The notes below the pieces were generated by a model. It was given only the letters and a program-made list of their open reading frames with translations. It was not told the origin of the DNA and ran no database searches. From positions 114,632,701-114,696,700 of the forward strand of contig OX104134.1 in the NCBI GenBank assembly GCA_944470555.2: 64,000 bases of DNA, given 5' to 3'. Shown here one piece after another: positions 32,881-44,393 of the stretch. Numbering within the stretch: the first letter of the stretch is position 1; the number at the start of each line of letters is the position of its first letter. This DNA comes from Heterobilharzia americana (Eukaryota; Platyhelminthes; Trematoda; Strigeidida; Schistosomatidae). The position numbers were made by a program, and so were the translations under genes.

Positions 32881-34909
32881 AATGATAATGGTAATGTATC
32901 CTAATTGTGCCATACATCCTACTTTGATTATTAGTTTTTCGGCATTAAATTGAACCAGTTTGCCTCACCTAGAGACGACTTTATTTGGTTTACCAGAGCC
33001 CTTGCGGAATTCTCAGCTTTATTCATAATAGTACCCACTGGTTTCTTGCTTTCTTTATGTGACCCTTTCTATGCATATTCATTCAATTGCAGATGTAGTC
33101 TTATGGTTTGCCTTCATTTTATTTGGCAATTACCATATTGTTATTATTATTATTATTTCTGACTTGGTTAATATAAGTTTTTCCTTCTGTTGTTTCAGTG
33201 TTAATGCACACTGTCCTTCCACTTCATCTGCAACTATCTTATCTATTGAACTTAACGCTACCTATATTTTGGGAATGACATCTGGCTTCAATTCACTAAC
33301 CGCTAAATTGAATTTAAGTCCTTTCCCCAGCACTTTTACTTCTGCTAAGCTTAGGACTCTAGTTGAGAGATTGACAACCCACCATGACTTATCGATCATT
33401 GATGGTGATATTTTTCATTTTATTATTGTTGACTGCATACTTTTCTTCTATAAGTTTGAAGGGCTTCTTAGTTTGAGTATTTTTGGATTTCTTGAAAGCA
33501 GCTGATCTTGCTTTGTTGCAATTGTTCATTAGAAGCTCAGTTTTTTTCACCAACTGTTTGTATTAGCTTACATTTAGGTTCTTCGATATAATTCTTGATG
33601 TTGTACAACTTGTTGACTATTCTGCGAATTTCTCCTTTAAAAAAGTTCACTACCCACTTCTATAGCTGCTTTAACTTTTTCTGTCGGAAATGGTGCACGT
33701 GCACCAATCTCTTCGATAAACTGATTTCTTATAACGTCACAACGGTAATTGTGAAGACTGACTGGCTGTTCAATTCAAAACACAGCTAATGGTGTGATAT
33801 TAACACATTATCAACCACGTCATTACAGCGTGTTAAGTTGCTTCACTGGACTTCATGGTCATTCATATATGATAATCTCTTCACTCTTTCATAAGCAGCT
33901 CACATCCATAGTTACAGACTTCACACATCACTCTTGTTATACCGACCACTTTAAAAATTTGGTCGTCATCTGCCAAAACTCAGCACTGAAGTTGGTAGTT
34001 GTTAAGCATTAGTTTAATATACCTCGATCATCCAAGTCGATACATACTCACAACCGGGATGAACTGGTCAGCCTCGTTAACCTTTGACTCTACACTTGAT
34101 GCTAGCATCGATCAAACAATATACTCAACGCTTACAGACAGTGCTATAAAAATACTAGTGGTCAGATAACTTGTAATGATCATATCTCACTGCAAAATAA
34201 TGAAGTAGAGTGCATTCTTACACCGTACCCTGTGGTACTCAATAATTATTTAGCTATCTAGTTAATGTTGTAGTTGACAGAAACCAATAGAGTCGCTTAC
34301 ATTCCAGATAATTCAGTCACTAAACTACTCTTTCTGAAGCAGCCTACCGTATGAGTCAGTTGACCAACCCACACATATTCCATTCCTCAATGTTGAACAA
34401 GTTAATGTAGACTAGATTCTTCAAATTTGAAAGGTATTCTATTAAATGCTTTACATCCAAACTTATTTATTTAGTACAAACTTGAACTAAGGGCTGAAAT
34501 TTGAATCCAACCATAACTCAAAAAATTCCTGACAGCTAGAGTTGTATAAAATATGCATTCTAAAGACAGACAAATCAACTTTTGCACTGCACCGCAAACC
34601 ACTACGCGTAATCTCGAAGTACACTCACCACAGCTTATTAAATTTCAATGCACAGACAAACAGGTCAAGTCATGTACATGAGATTTTCAGGAAGTTTAAA
34701 TAACCGATAAACCCGTCTCCACTGGCATATATCATCACGCATGAATGCCAGTTCTCATCTCGATTTTCGATGACTGTTGAATATATATGGTTTAAAGTCA
34801 GTCACATTGATGGAGGTGTAAACACCATACCATGTACGTATTTTAGAATATTTTTTTACCTTCCGTACACTTGAGTGTTATTTTGTTCAGGACCCACTTC
34901 TCTGCATGC
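32881..34909. other. unassigned DNA with a 148-codon frame of unknown nature
   Basis: The frame at 33059-33505 begins with a hydrophobic, low-complexity (ATT)n-encoded stretch. From about 33200 it reads a Ser/Thr-rich segment (LTAKLNLSPFPSTFTSAKLR). A polypyrimidine tract ending in ag at 33198 could be a splice acceptor. No family is recognised and coding status is doubtful. No other signal was seen in these 2 kb. Confidence 0.3.
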
Positions 34910-35662
34910 TACTGTCAAATGTAATTCCATATTAAATTTGTTTATTTGATTTATAACACAAAATGATACAGTATTATTTACTTGATGACGTTTCGAGCAT
35001 AAATTATTGCACACAATCACACCAATGTAATCATACTACTTTCAACACATAAGAAATGAAATAATGACAGTAACACGAGTACGAACAATAACGACAACAT
35101 AAGTACAAAGGAGTCCAAAGCCACTATGGTGTTACCCTATAAGGAAGGTACATCAGTAACTTTACGTAGGATCCTCAACAAAGCTGGAATTAGGGTGGTA
35201 TTTAAACCTACAAACTCACTCAGAGATAAACTTTATCGGCTTAAGGACCCGATAGATTTAATTAAGCAAAATAATCTGATCTATCAAATTACATGTAATG
35301 ACTGTGAGATCAAGCACTAAGGTCAAACTAGCCGGTCGGGGTCAGTTAGAATAGCCGAACATAGAAGTTTGGCTAAATATACAATGACAGACCCGAATAA
35401 GATCAATAATCTAGAAAAAACTCGACTATTGCAATGCATGCATTAACACACAACCACACAATAGGGTGGGATAAAGCCACTGTACTTAAGTTCAATATAA
35501 TTAGATGGAGAAAGAGGTTGATTACTGAATCTTTGTTCACCGAATCAATACGCAACACCGATATGAGAGATATGGAAAATCTTACTACCCGTTAAAACAA
35601 ATCTAATAGGGAACTACATCCTGCTACAGTGCCCTAGTTTCACACATATTACTGTCAAATGT
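34910..35662 (+). mobile_element. PLE-2 insertion with perfect 13 bp TSD
   Basis: The 13-mer tactgtcaaatgt is found at 34910-34922 and 35650-35662. The 727 bp insert begins with an inverted copy of its own end (aattccatattaaatttgtt at 34923, complementary to the AACAAATCTAATA.GGAA words near 35600). This carries a reversed hammerhead-like segment (about 34980-35030). The sense part follows: a 64-codon frame (35126-35320) with TLRRILNKAGIRVVFKPTNS and DLIKQNNLIYQITCNDCEIK, then the GQTSRS and RIAEHRSLAK nuclease words after a stop at 35318. It is 5'-truncated, dead, and comparatively young. Confidence 0.9.
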
Positions 35663-35924
35663 GATGACTAGAAATAGTGCACTTCTGCGATAGGCTTTAC
35701 AATGATTAGTGTCTGTATATGTGTCAATTTTGAGCAAGTGGAATGCATTTGTAAAAGTACTTTTCGGTTTAATTACTCAAAACATCGAGTTAGTGTAATA
35801 TACTCTCAAGCGATTTGCCACACAGCATGAAAAAACAACGTTAAGAAAACATACAGGGGATAATAGAAAGAAGTCAAAAAAGGACGACAGGAAGTAAGGT
35901 AATGTATAATTGTTTTTTATATGA
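35663..35924. other. unassigned DNA
   Basis: Short stretch between the PLE-2 insertion and the Sm-alpha repeat, with no recognised signal. Confidence 0.3.
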
Positions 35925-36085
35925 AACCGTCGCTGATTGGACCGAATTGATCGGTTGCTATTAGCATATGGGCTACTGTGCGGATGCCTAGATATTGTCT
36001 GCGTTCTAATTATGCTAATGATGGATCGCAGCTAGCAGTGGAATCCAGGATGCGCATTTCGTCCTATTTGGGACTCGCCAGCTGG
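35925..36085 (-). repeat. Sm-alpha-type SINE, hammerhead inactivated at one box
   Basis: The plus strand starts with gaccgaattgatcggttgct ... gtgcggatgcct, the family tail shared with 27230. It ends with the complement of the hammerhead. On the minus strand the order is ACAUCCAG, CUGGCGA, GUCCCAAAUAGGAC, GAAA, UGCGCAUC, CUGGAUUCCACUGC. Stems I-III and GAAA are intact. The single core fault is CUGGCGA where CUGANGA is required (A6 to G). Predicted inactive by that change alone. Confidence 0.75.
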
Positions 36086-36779
36086 ATGTAATTGTTTATT
36101 AAAGAAGCAATGTCGAAGGCATATTCAAAAGGAGCTTTTTACTTTACTTTTGGGTAATAATTAAAAGATTGACAATCGTTATTAATATCAGTGGTTATTT
36201 GTGGGGACATATTTGTTAAAAATGTATATGCACATGATTATCTCAGTCGATAACAGAAGAAAAGAGAAAGTTTTACCACGATCACAACTAATTTCGATTC
36301 TACGTCATGTCAGCTATCGTCAAAACCCACTGGTGTGCGCAATATCCCAAACAGCATACAGAGTAGTGAGGTACAAACAGACGAAAAACCAGCACAACTA
36401 TACCTTATCCAACAGCAAAATATTACACACACCCACACACACACATCAACCTGCCGCTGCTTCCACCCCGTCGTAGAGAAAGCTAACAGTCAAAAGTAGG
36501 TGTCACTCTGAGGTGATAAAAATAAGAAAAATCTAGGCCACGAAAACTAAAGTTTAAAGATGAACATGCTCAGTGAATTACGATTACCACAAGAATAGAA
36601 CAAACACAACCTCAACTTAATGAAATACATGCATTTTCTACAGGATGGTGAAAACCCACGGAGAAAAAAGTGATCAAATACCCAGTCATTAGAAATACTC
36701 GAGCCAGAGAAAAAACATTTCACAGATGCAAACCAGCATCACATAAAAGATACGTTAAAAACCTGACAATTCTAAGAAA
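36086..36779. other. unassigned DNA
   Basis: Contains a short (CACA)n tract near 36428-36447. No coding or repeat family was recognised. Confidence 0.3.
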
Positions 36780-37450
36780 TAGTGTAGGTTTACCCAAAAT
36801 CAAGTGACAGAGCCAAGGAAAAGAAAACCTCTATAAGTACATCCATGAGGGAATTAAATAAAAACGAAGACAGAGGACATCCTTTAAAGACGCCACTAAA
36901 TGTACACAACTTACCATTAGATCTATGGTACCCAAAAGTCTTCGAATATAGAGTCTTCAACAGCGTGACGCACTCATCCGGCATCTTTCTCAATAAGAGA
37001 CATTGCGATAAGACCTCTCGATCAGCGGAGTCAAAAGTCGCCTTCAGGTCACCGAAGATAGCTAGTATCGGGTGCCGATAAGTGTGTCAGTGTGCAGATA
37101 ACTGGCGAAGATGAATATCTGGTTGCTGGACGCACGACCAGGTTTAAAACCTGCCTGCTTTTCTCAGGTTTTCCTGTTCACGAGCTCCAGCTAGGCGTCT
37201 AGTGATTACAAACCGTAAGATTTTATACACTACGTTCATCAGACTGATTCCGTGGTTATCGCAGGATTTGTCTCCTTTCGAGAAGACTGGAAAAATCAAT
37301 GCTTCATATTAGTCTGTTGAGATCATATTTGATTCTCATATGCTAGTAAACTACTTGAGCTAATTCAACATATAATCGTTCACTACCACCTTTGAATACC
37401 TTTCTATTATTCATAGGAGTTCTCCATTTCAATGGGCTTACAAGATTTGT
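36780..37450 (-). pseudogene. minus-strand RTE LINE relic, RT palm
   Basis: The minus strand reads SKGDKSCDNHGISLMNVVY (about 37290-37230), GDLKATFDSADREVLSQCLL in a broken frame (about 37060-37000; motif A), then the 67-codon frame 36993-36790 with RKMPDECVTLLKTLYSKTFG and SGVFKGCPLSSFLFNSLMD (motif B). The matches are to the SR3-like element at 48.5-49.0 kb. Motif C and beyond are missing. Inactive relic. Confidence 0.8.
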
Positions 37451-37479
37451 ATTGGGGACGCGATACTACTAGAACACTC

Positions 37480-37700
37480 AGAAAGTAGTTGGTTTTTCAA
37501 GGGATGACTCCTTGAGTCTTTTGCCTGAAGTTTGATCCGAAAGATAGCGTGGTAGCTAAGGTGCTGCATTCCTATGGATAGCAGTGACCAGCATACTTCA
37601 GTATGTCGTTCATCTGTTTTGAATCGTGGAGCCAGTGCTGTTTAACAGTGGTTTGGTTGAGGGTTATCAAACTCTTCAAGGTAAAACTCTCTATGTTCAT
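37480..37700 (+). repeat. dispersed repeat, second copy of the 29.8 kb sequence
   Basis: Collinear words with 29800-29940 (gggatgactcc, ccttgagtcttttg, gtggtagctaaggtgctgca, agcagtgacc). Probably an old LINE 5' UTR fragment. The adjacent frames have no coding motif. Confidence 0.45.
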
Positions 37701-38290
37701 CAATTCGATGGTAGAGCTAGACCGGAACTTATAACCAGCACTCAAAAGAAAGCGAACCCTGATGGTTTCATTGAAGATAATGGTAAACAATTTTTCCTAA
37801 ATGAATGATTTCGGTGATAAGTGAGCTAGAGGAAGACAGATATTAATCGATAATAAAGAAGACTCTAGACAATATTACATACGAAACTAAACAACTATAA
37901 CGGTATGCAAGATATCCTAGAAAGAGATAAGAAAAGAAACATCGTTGCGCTACTCTCATACATGGCTACTTAAATTAGATGAGGCTGAAATTTCTTGAAG
38001 ACCAACATTGTCAGACTGTCTGCTACGTAAAATAGTGAAATACTGATTAAAAACTAGACTGTACGGTGGGCTGGAACCGATCACTTAACTGCTGACCTTG
38101 AATTGCATTTGTTTTACAACTATGTAATCGGAATTATTTTATGGATAAGTAGACAGCCTACCAACTCATATTTACATATATAATAGTAATCTAAATAGAA
38201 GTAATGGTGTTACAATAGTGAGAAGTACTTCGAAGTGAACTCAGTTCCTTCAGAAACATGCTGGAGATACTGAAAATGCTAAAACGACAA
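37701..38290. other. unassigned DNA downstream of CFAP20
   Basis: No signal was recognised. It lies 3' of the CFAP20 stop codon on the transcribed (minus) strand. Confidence 0.3.
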
Positions 38291-38313
38291 TTTATTGTTC
38301 CTTCAATTTTATT
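38291..38313 (-). terminator. candidate CFAP20 polyadenylation signals
   Basis: Two AATAAA hexamers on the minus strand (complement tttatt at 38291-38296 and 38308-38313) lie about 300-320 nt after the CFAP20 stop codon. Position and sequence fit a 3' end signal. No transcript evidence is available. Confidence 0.35.
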
Positions 38314-38611
38314 ATGTACTAAGCTAAAAACAAGCCGGTATACAACCTACTTTTCTCCCAGATGCTCGAACCGCTGAAATCTTGAAAAAGGGGGTGAACT
38401 GGGATAAGTGAAGAACATGATGTATCATAGACATTCGAATCTTCTAAAATGACAGTAAATCCTCCCCTGTGAAATAAGACTGATAGTAAAGATAGCATAG
38501 TGATATTCTTTTGTTGTGGCAATAAAGGCAGTGATATACAGATAGAAATATACAAAAAACCGAACCATCCAAGAAACTGGACAACTAATATTTACATGTA
38601 AAGATATTCAT

Positions 38612-38728
38612 TTAGCTATTCTTGTTTGCTTGAACAGGGAGATATAATTTAAACTCTGCAGGAAGCTCTTCGTCCGAATAGAGGCGATCACAGAAATAGA
38701 TACGTCTTATACGACAATTAGCATGGAT
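38612..38728 (-). CDS. CFAP20: CFAP20/BUG22, exon 5 (terminal coding exon)
   Basis: The last 38 codons and TAA of the ciliary protein CFAP20. The exon follows a minus-strand acceptor tgtttttag (38729-38737). It reads [12 protein letters not shown], then [20 protein letters not shown], the diagnostic C-terminus of CFAP20. Exon 4 ends at a codon boundary and this exon begins at one. The joined protein is 155 + 38 = 193 residues, the same length as the vertebrate protein. No stop, frameshift or odd codon occurs. It lies 13.9 kb from exon 4, behind a (TA)n tract at 38804. Animal CFAP20 is a structural protein of axonemal doublet microtubules. Confidence 0.95.
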   Translation of the reverse strand: MHANCRIRRIYFCDRLYSDEELPAEFKLYLPVQANKNS

Positions 38729-38801
38729 CTAAAAACAATAATAATAAATGGAAAACTTTTGAATAATATGTGACGCAAGATACGCTAAGAACGTAGGAAA
38801 G

Positions 38802-38803
<2 letters not shown>

Positions 38804-38898
<95 letters not shown>
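38804..38898. repeat. (TA)n dinucleotide tract, about 95 bp
   Basis: An uninterrupted run of about 47 ta units, 75 nt upstream of the CFAP20 exon 5 acceptor in transcript orientation. The length is likely polymorphic and may be imprecise in the assembly. Confidence 0.95.
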
Positions 38899-38900
<2 letters not shown>

Positions 38901-38979
38901 GCATCTAGTCGACAGGTGAGCATTCGGCTCTACAACTGAATGTTATATCTATACCAAAGCAAGCCATTAGATCTCCAAA

Positions 38980-39240
38980 AACTCGTAAAGTGAGCCTTGA
39001 GATTCACCGCGTTGGTCAAGTGAATAACTACACTCGGGTATTGTATATGTCGTAAGCACGGGATACATTCACGCCTTGAGATTCCGAGATTTGGCCAAAG
39101 ATGCCTGGTATAGAGTTCGGAAGTTGAAAGCCACGATGTGAAACTGACAGCAGGGTTTTAAGAAACCAGGAATGTTTCGCTGGTTTGGATTGCTGACGAT
39201 AGTCATACAGTGAAAGATTGAGAAGTTTGTAAGAGGCCTA
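38980..39240 (-). pseudogene. minus-strand SR3-like relic, endonuclease N-terminal part
   Basis: The minus strand reads GIFGQISESQGVNVSRAYD, corresponding to RQIGQQASLAKTL..GMDVCCVCE of the 47.4 kb copy. It is then followed by FT.PTR...RLTLRVFGD. The upstream (5' UTR) part of the same relic is at 40340-40040, across the insertion at 39241-40021. Confidence 0.55.
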
Positions 39241-40021
39241 GGCTCGATTGGCTTTTGCCAATCTATGCCACCTATGGCGCCGCCGTGACATCCGTTTGTC
39301 TATTAAGGGTCGCATGTACTGCACAGCAGTCCCCTCTGTTCTACTGTATGGCTGTGAAACATGGCCATTGAAAGTGGAAGATATAAGAAGGCTTCAAGTG
39401 TTTGACCACCGTTGCCTTCGTAGTATAGGACGTATTCCGTGGTGTCACCGCACCACGTGAGTAATGCAGAAGTCAGGTGTAGAGTTTTGGGGGGTGGGAG
39501 CAGAGGTAAATCAGTAGACCAGGTTATAAACCTTCATCGATTGAGATGGTTGAGACACGTACTACGTATGCCTAGTCACCGATTGCCTCGTCACACAATG
39601 TTGGCCGAAGTAGGTTCAGGCTAAAAAATGGCTCGAGGCGGCCAGACTAAAACATTGCACCAATGTATGAAGTCTCTGACTGTTGGTTTAAGCCATGTAG
39701 GACGGTGCAGATTAGGTGGTTGGGGTCCGCGGGACAAGAGGAACCAGTGCTTGGAGACTCTAGGTGATATGGCTCAGAACCGAAGTCAGTGGCGCAGATG
39801 TATACACACATTATCCTCATCTTAACTACACTATACCGAATCTCACCATTTTGTCATTCTTCTTTTCTTTCTTCTCGTACTTTATATTTCTTTTAACTGC
39901 ATTCCCTTATCTTCATCCTTCACCTTACTACGTTTCTACTTGATGTACTGATATGAGCTGTGGCAACTCGGACCGTTACGCAGTAATGTCTGGTCCTATG
40001 TTGAAATTGATTGATTGATTG
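39241..40021 (+). mobile_element. 5'-truncated SR3-like LINE insertion with 10 bp TSD
   Basis: Nearly identical to 49345-50111. It holds the RT C-terminus in three frames: the 70-codon frame 39248-39460 (RRRDIRLSIKGRMYCTAVPS), then HRLRWLRHVLRMPSHRLPRH (39439-39624), then QCMKSLTVGLSHVGRCRLGG (39628-39825). It then has a 3' UTR and an (ATTG)n tail. The flanks aagaggccta (39231-39240) and aagaaaccta (40022-40031) form a worn TSD in a minus-strand SR3-like relic. Confidence 0.85.
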
Positions 40022-40039
40022 AAGAAACCTAGTATCAAT

Positions 40040-40340
40040 ATAACGAAGTGAAAGTAAAGGAGGAGACAAAATTAAAGAAGGTAATTATTTTCGAGTAGAT
40101 TTTGTATACTACTGTAAGCGTACAAGCGGTTGACACTTCCTGGTTTCCCACACCCTGCGAGATTTTTTCTACAAGGTACCTGAAAGACGAAAAGGAAAAG
40201 ATTTGTGTGACCGCAGAGACCATGGGATAGCTACTTGAGGTTTATCGCACACCCTTGAGGTTTGTTGGCTTGGAACTTGATTGTTACAACCCTGGATAAG
40301 AAAAACCCACAACACCGGCACAGGTATCCGGCAGGGTAGA
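40040..40340 (-). repeat. minus-strand SR3-like 5' UTR relic
   Basis: The complement of 40110-40150 matches the SR3-like 5' region at 47165-47200 (ggtgtggg...ggaagtgtcaaccgct). It belongs with the endonuclease relic at 39240-38980. Confidence 0.6.
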
Positions 40341-40439
40341 GGGGAGTATGCTATCTTTAGGTCTCACTCTTGACATGAAAGGAACTTATATTATATCAAC
40401 GAAGGGTCTGTGTCAGAGTAATGTCATAATAATAGTCAC

Positions 40440-41529
40440 TAATATTAGGAACTTCATGACAGCTTCAGACTTATAGTCCTATGGTTCCCCTTCGAAGTCG
40501 AGAAGCCTGTTTCAAATCTGAGACAATGGAAAGAAGCGCGACTTGATGGATTCCCATCCAATGTTTTAAAAGATGGATGTAGGAAATCACTGAGCAAAGT
40601 GGGTACTGTCTAAAGTATGAGAATCGGAGCTAGTCCTGTCAACTGGTCTACCTAACAGATTATTCCAGTCTATAAAAAAATGTGAAAAGTCCTTTTGTGA
40701 AAGCCACAGAAGAATCCCTTTGACTAACATTTTGTCCAGTATCCTAGGGTCTATGGTTATCCACTGGGACACGAAAACAGTAAAATAACTACCAGGCATA
40801 TTTCAGACCTGAGAGAGGGCGCATGGATTGGATGTTTACACTTAGATAGGGTTTTGGAACACATACTTAACGGCGGTCGATATCTAAAATATTTCTCGAC
40901 ACAAAGTTGGCATTTCTGTCGACTGAGAGATGTTATGGCAGTATCTAACTGTGAAGGGAGTACCGAGCAAGTATGTAACGCTAATCAAAGCTCTTCACTC
41001 GAAATCGCGCACCCATGTAGGGACTTATGTTGTCATTTGAATTGACCACAAACAGTGGAGTCCGCCGGGGATGTCTACTGTCACCGTCCTTACTTTAGAC
41101 GTATTAATGGACAGCAATTGATGCCTATAAGTTCACACAGACTGATCCATTCCCTGGAGGGTATCTAGTTGACTTGGAGTATGCACACGAGACTGTCCTG
41201 CTAGATGAAGACAATGACGAAATGCAGGATTTTCTGAGCACATTGAGGACAAATCTGAGTGCTTGATATGCGCTTCACATTTCTCAAATGTAAGTTGATG
41301 CTTCAAAACTGGTGTGTAACTTTTCTCTGTTTACGGGTGAAGTGGTGGAATGCGAAGAACGATCTCCTTACATTAGGAATTAAACCAGCTTGAACGTTTT
41401 GGTTGCTCTTATACAGCAGGTGCACTTGGCATTTGCCAACTTATCTCTGGCGTCGGTGAAACATCTGACTAATCATTAAAGGACATCTATCGAGGCTTCG
41501 GCAGCTATACAGCATCATTAGATTTGACA
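40440..41529 (+). pseudogene. old plus-strand RTE relic, RT palm (5' piece)
   Basis: Reads NLRQWKEARLDGFPSNVLKD (about 40520), PVNWST.QIIPVYKKM (about 40640), RVLEHILNGGRY (about 40850), SGVRRGCLLSPSLL in a broken frame (about 41060; motif B), VDLEYAHETVLLDEDNDEMQ (about 41170; the YADD is changed to YAHE) and VALIQQVHLAFANL (about 41400). It continues at 44408 beyond a minus-strand insertion. Frameshifts throughout. Confidence 0.75.
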
Positions 41530-44393
41530 GACAGAGACAAAATCAACAGAGAACCTCAGCCACAAGTACATCTGTTCACGTTGCCGCACTTTAGAGTGTA
41601 GTACATAAAGAACAGGTGGATAGAAAAAGAGTGATATCAAAGTAGGAAAAGTTGTATGAGAGAATAAAGAATCTGAGGATAAAGGTCAGTGTGAGTATTC
41701 AAGCTATAGAAGACGTCAATGAACGAATAAATCTGCACCATTGTGACCAATTTTAGCAGTGTCAACAAGAGCCCTCAACCATTGATTCCTATCGCCTCCC
41801 GGACTCTAGCCAGGTAATCTACACGTCCCACACAACTCAAGATAACAGTAAGAGACTTTATGGACTGGTATTCATTGGTCTGACCACCCTGAACACTTCC
41901 AACTTAAGTATGTCTGTATTCCAGGACTTGTCGGAATGTGGAAATATGATCGGTGCACTCTAATCCACGTCGCAAACGTGCCTGGTTTTCTTGAGCTTTA
42001 CTTGGGTATCGGATAACTATGGTCCTAGGATTTCGGAAACAATATCAGTCAAACTAATTCGCCTATGGTTGTCACAGGAAGATTCCCCTCTCTTCTTATA
42101 GAGTGGGATGATCAGTGAAGTAGACCAGTTTGACGGCACTACCTCTAATTCCCATAAAATAACTAGCACCTCCATCACTAATCAGCGATTTCTTACCTTC
42201 ATCTTTGAAAACCACTAATGCCAAACTGTCATGTCGTGCTGCTGTGCATTGTTTAAGGTTCGATACAGCCTTCTCAACTTCTAGGAGAGTCACAGGGCCA
42301 ACATCTGCATCCCATTCAGGTACAGGCTGGATATCGGCAACTGAAGCGTGGCTGAGCGCCAGTTGAACTATGCTTCAAAGTTCTAGCCACCTGTTCTGGG
42401 AGGGTATCAGCGTCCCATCCTTTGAGGTGATGGTTTCACTTAACATCGTCTCCTTCTTGCGGTATCCTTAATAAGCCTAAACAGTTCCCAAGTGTTACCC
42501 ACCGCTAATGCCTTCTCCATCTATCTCGCTTTCGTCAACCACCACTTCTCGCAATCACTGCGAACTCTTATTTGGTGTGCGTTTAAGCTGCTTTCGGTCT
42601 TCATCGTGGTCAGGGGCAGCTGAAATCAGTCATCTCGCATCAATCAGCTCGGATGATGTCGTGGAAATTCAATGACGTTAGCTAACCTTCGAATGTAAAT
42701 TACCAATTGTCTTTATCGCTATTTCTACAGCAAACTTAATCTCACGCCAGGTTTCCTCAGGATAGCCACTGCTGTCACGTTCAGATCAACGCATAGCTAA
42801 CTCCTTAAATACTTACCTGATATCTTCATCTTCCTATCGACCATAGACAGGCTTTGCTATCGCCTGTTTCCTGTGACCAATAAGGCACAGACAAACAAAA
42901 CCCCACAGTAACGCGTGATCGGAATCCAAACCAGTACTCCAGAAAAAGCGGGAATCCTCCACTGATCCTCTACAACGATGGCTTGCTTAAAGCAGTGTTA
43001 TCTACCTGTGTCCATCGTTGCTTTGATGTCAGTGGACGTTATGTGAGACAGTGTATTTCCTTGTGCTTAAAGTTAGTGCTGGTCAGAAACAAATGATTGT
43101 CGAGACAAACTGCAACACTCAATCATCGTTGTCGGTTCGTTGGCATAGGTTTCCGTAAATAACACCAAGATGCCTTCCCGATTGGCTCAGCTTCTCTATT
43201 TGAGCGTTAAAGTCACTTGGCATTATGACCACATCTGTAGTAAAACTGACAGCTTCTCATATAATTCATCCTTTGCATCATCCAAACTGTGATAAGCATG
43301 GCCTAGTCTCAAGATCTTTCTTAGTTTTTACAGGTCATTCAGTCGAATAGCACGTAGACGGCTGTTCACCGGTATCGAGTCAAGAAGCACACTATCCGCC
43401 CTACAGCTCAATGATATGCCTACAACTAGAGAGTCCACGAGAGCTAGCCACTAAGTCTCCACTTACTCGTAAAGTGAATTTTAAAGAGTCACTGCAATGG
43501 TCAGGTGAGGTCAATTTAGTGACCATACACGGATCCTGTATGTGTCTCAGAGACACAGCACACATCCGTGGCTAGAGATCCCACAGTTTCTGGCAGGCGA
43601 TGCTTGCTGTCCTATTTGGCATAGAGTTTGGACGCTGGAAGCTCCTATACGTAACAGATGGCGAGGTCTTAGGAGACTAGGAATGTGGTTTCGATGGCTT
43701 TGATCGTTGGTGATAGGTTGCAGAGTGAGAGGCTGGGGAAAATGTAAGGGGCTTAATGTTGGTATCAAAAGGTGAAGGCAAAGGAGAAAACAGAGATGAG
43801 GGGAATAAGTTATATTTCATTGGGTTTTGTGTAGCACTGAAAGCATGCGGGCGGTTGACACTCCCCGATTGCCCACAACCTGGGAAGGCAACTTCTTCTT
43901 GAAGTACCTGAAAGGAAGAGATAGTGCGTGAACGAAGAACTCAAAGGACATCTGCTTGAGACCGGTCACATACGGCGTTTCGGCGAGTTTGAGATTTTGA
44001 CATTTGGCTTATGGATCCGACTATGAATCCCTGCTGCAGACAACAGCATGCCACCAGGTGATGGGAGTGTAATATTTTTGGAGTCGAGCTTTTCTAACCC
44101 CCGTTCCATTGAGAAGGCAGCATCATCACGGCACTGCTGGTCATCCAAGGGAAACACCTTACTGCTGTTACACACCCTGTCCAATCAGTAGTATGCCCTC
44201 AGACCCCGATCATAGTGTAGTAATTCACACCACAATGGTAACTGCTTTTCGTCTAACCACTATCCAAAAGACCTTTCTGGTATGGTAGGACCTCGAGGGA
44301 ACAAGTGTTTCACCAGCATAGCGTGTTGGGTCATTGTGATACACAACCCCGACCGCCAGCTCAAGACAGTGCTATCAGTCAGCCATTAAATCT
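41530..44393 (-). mobile_element. minus-strand SR3-like LINE with internal RT deletion, nested in an older RTE
   Basis: On the minus strand, from 44393 down: 5' UTR with a small frame (MDRVCNSSKVFPLDDQQCRD, 44184-43966), endonuclease (RIGASSVQTLCQIGQQASPA, 43768 region; VVIMPSDFNAQIEKL near 43215), RT start (TLLEVEKAVSNLKQCTAARH, 42293 region), then NQARLRRGLE.TDHISTFRQV. It then jumps directly to the C-terminal tail (SCVGRVDYLA..) and 3' UTR, so most of the RT is deleted. The flanks cattagatttgaca (41516-41529) and cattaaatctgata (44394-44407) look like a worn 14 bp TSD. Confidence 0.75.
44089..44341 (-). repeat. 253 bp perfect inverted repeat, arm 1
   Basis: By eye, the exact reverse complement of 46692-46944. 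It lies in the 5' UTR of the minus SR3-like element and includes the start of its small frame. Sequence on either side is far more diverged between the two copies. Confidence 0.85.

Noticed and set aside
33059..33505. 148-codon membrane protein gene
   Set aside because: The hydrophobic start is encoded by a simple ATT repeat and low-complexity T-rich DNA. No family is recognised and no intron structure supports it.
34980..35035. Active hammerhead in the PLE-2 inverted end
   Set aside because: GAAAC and GTC with a GCA/TGC stem are present on the minus strand, but the CUGAUGA box is interrupted by extra bases in both PLE-2 copies, so only a hammerhead-like relic is claimed.
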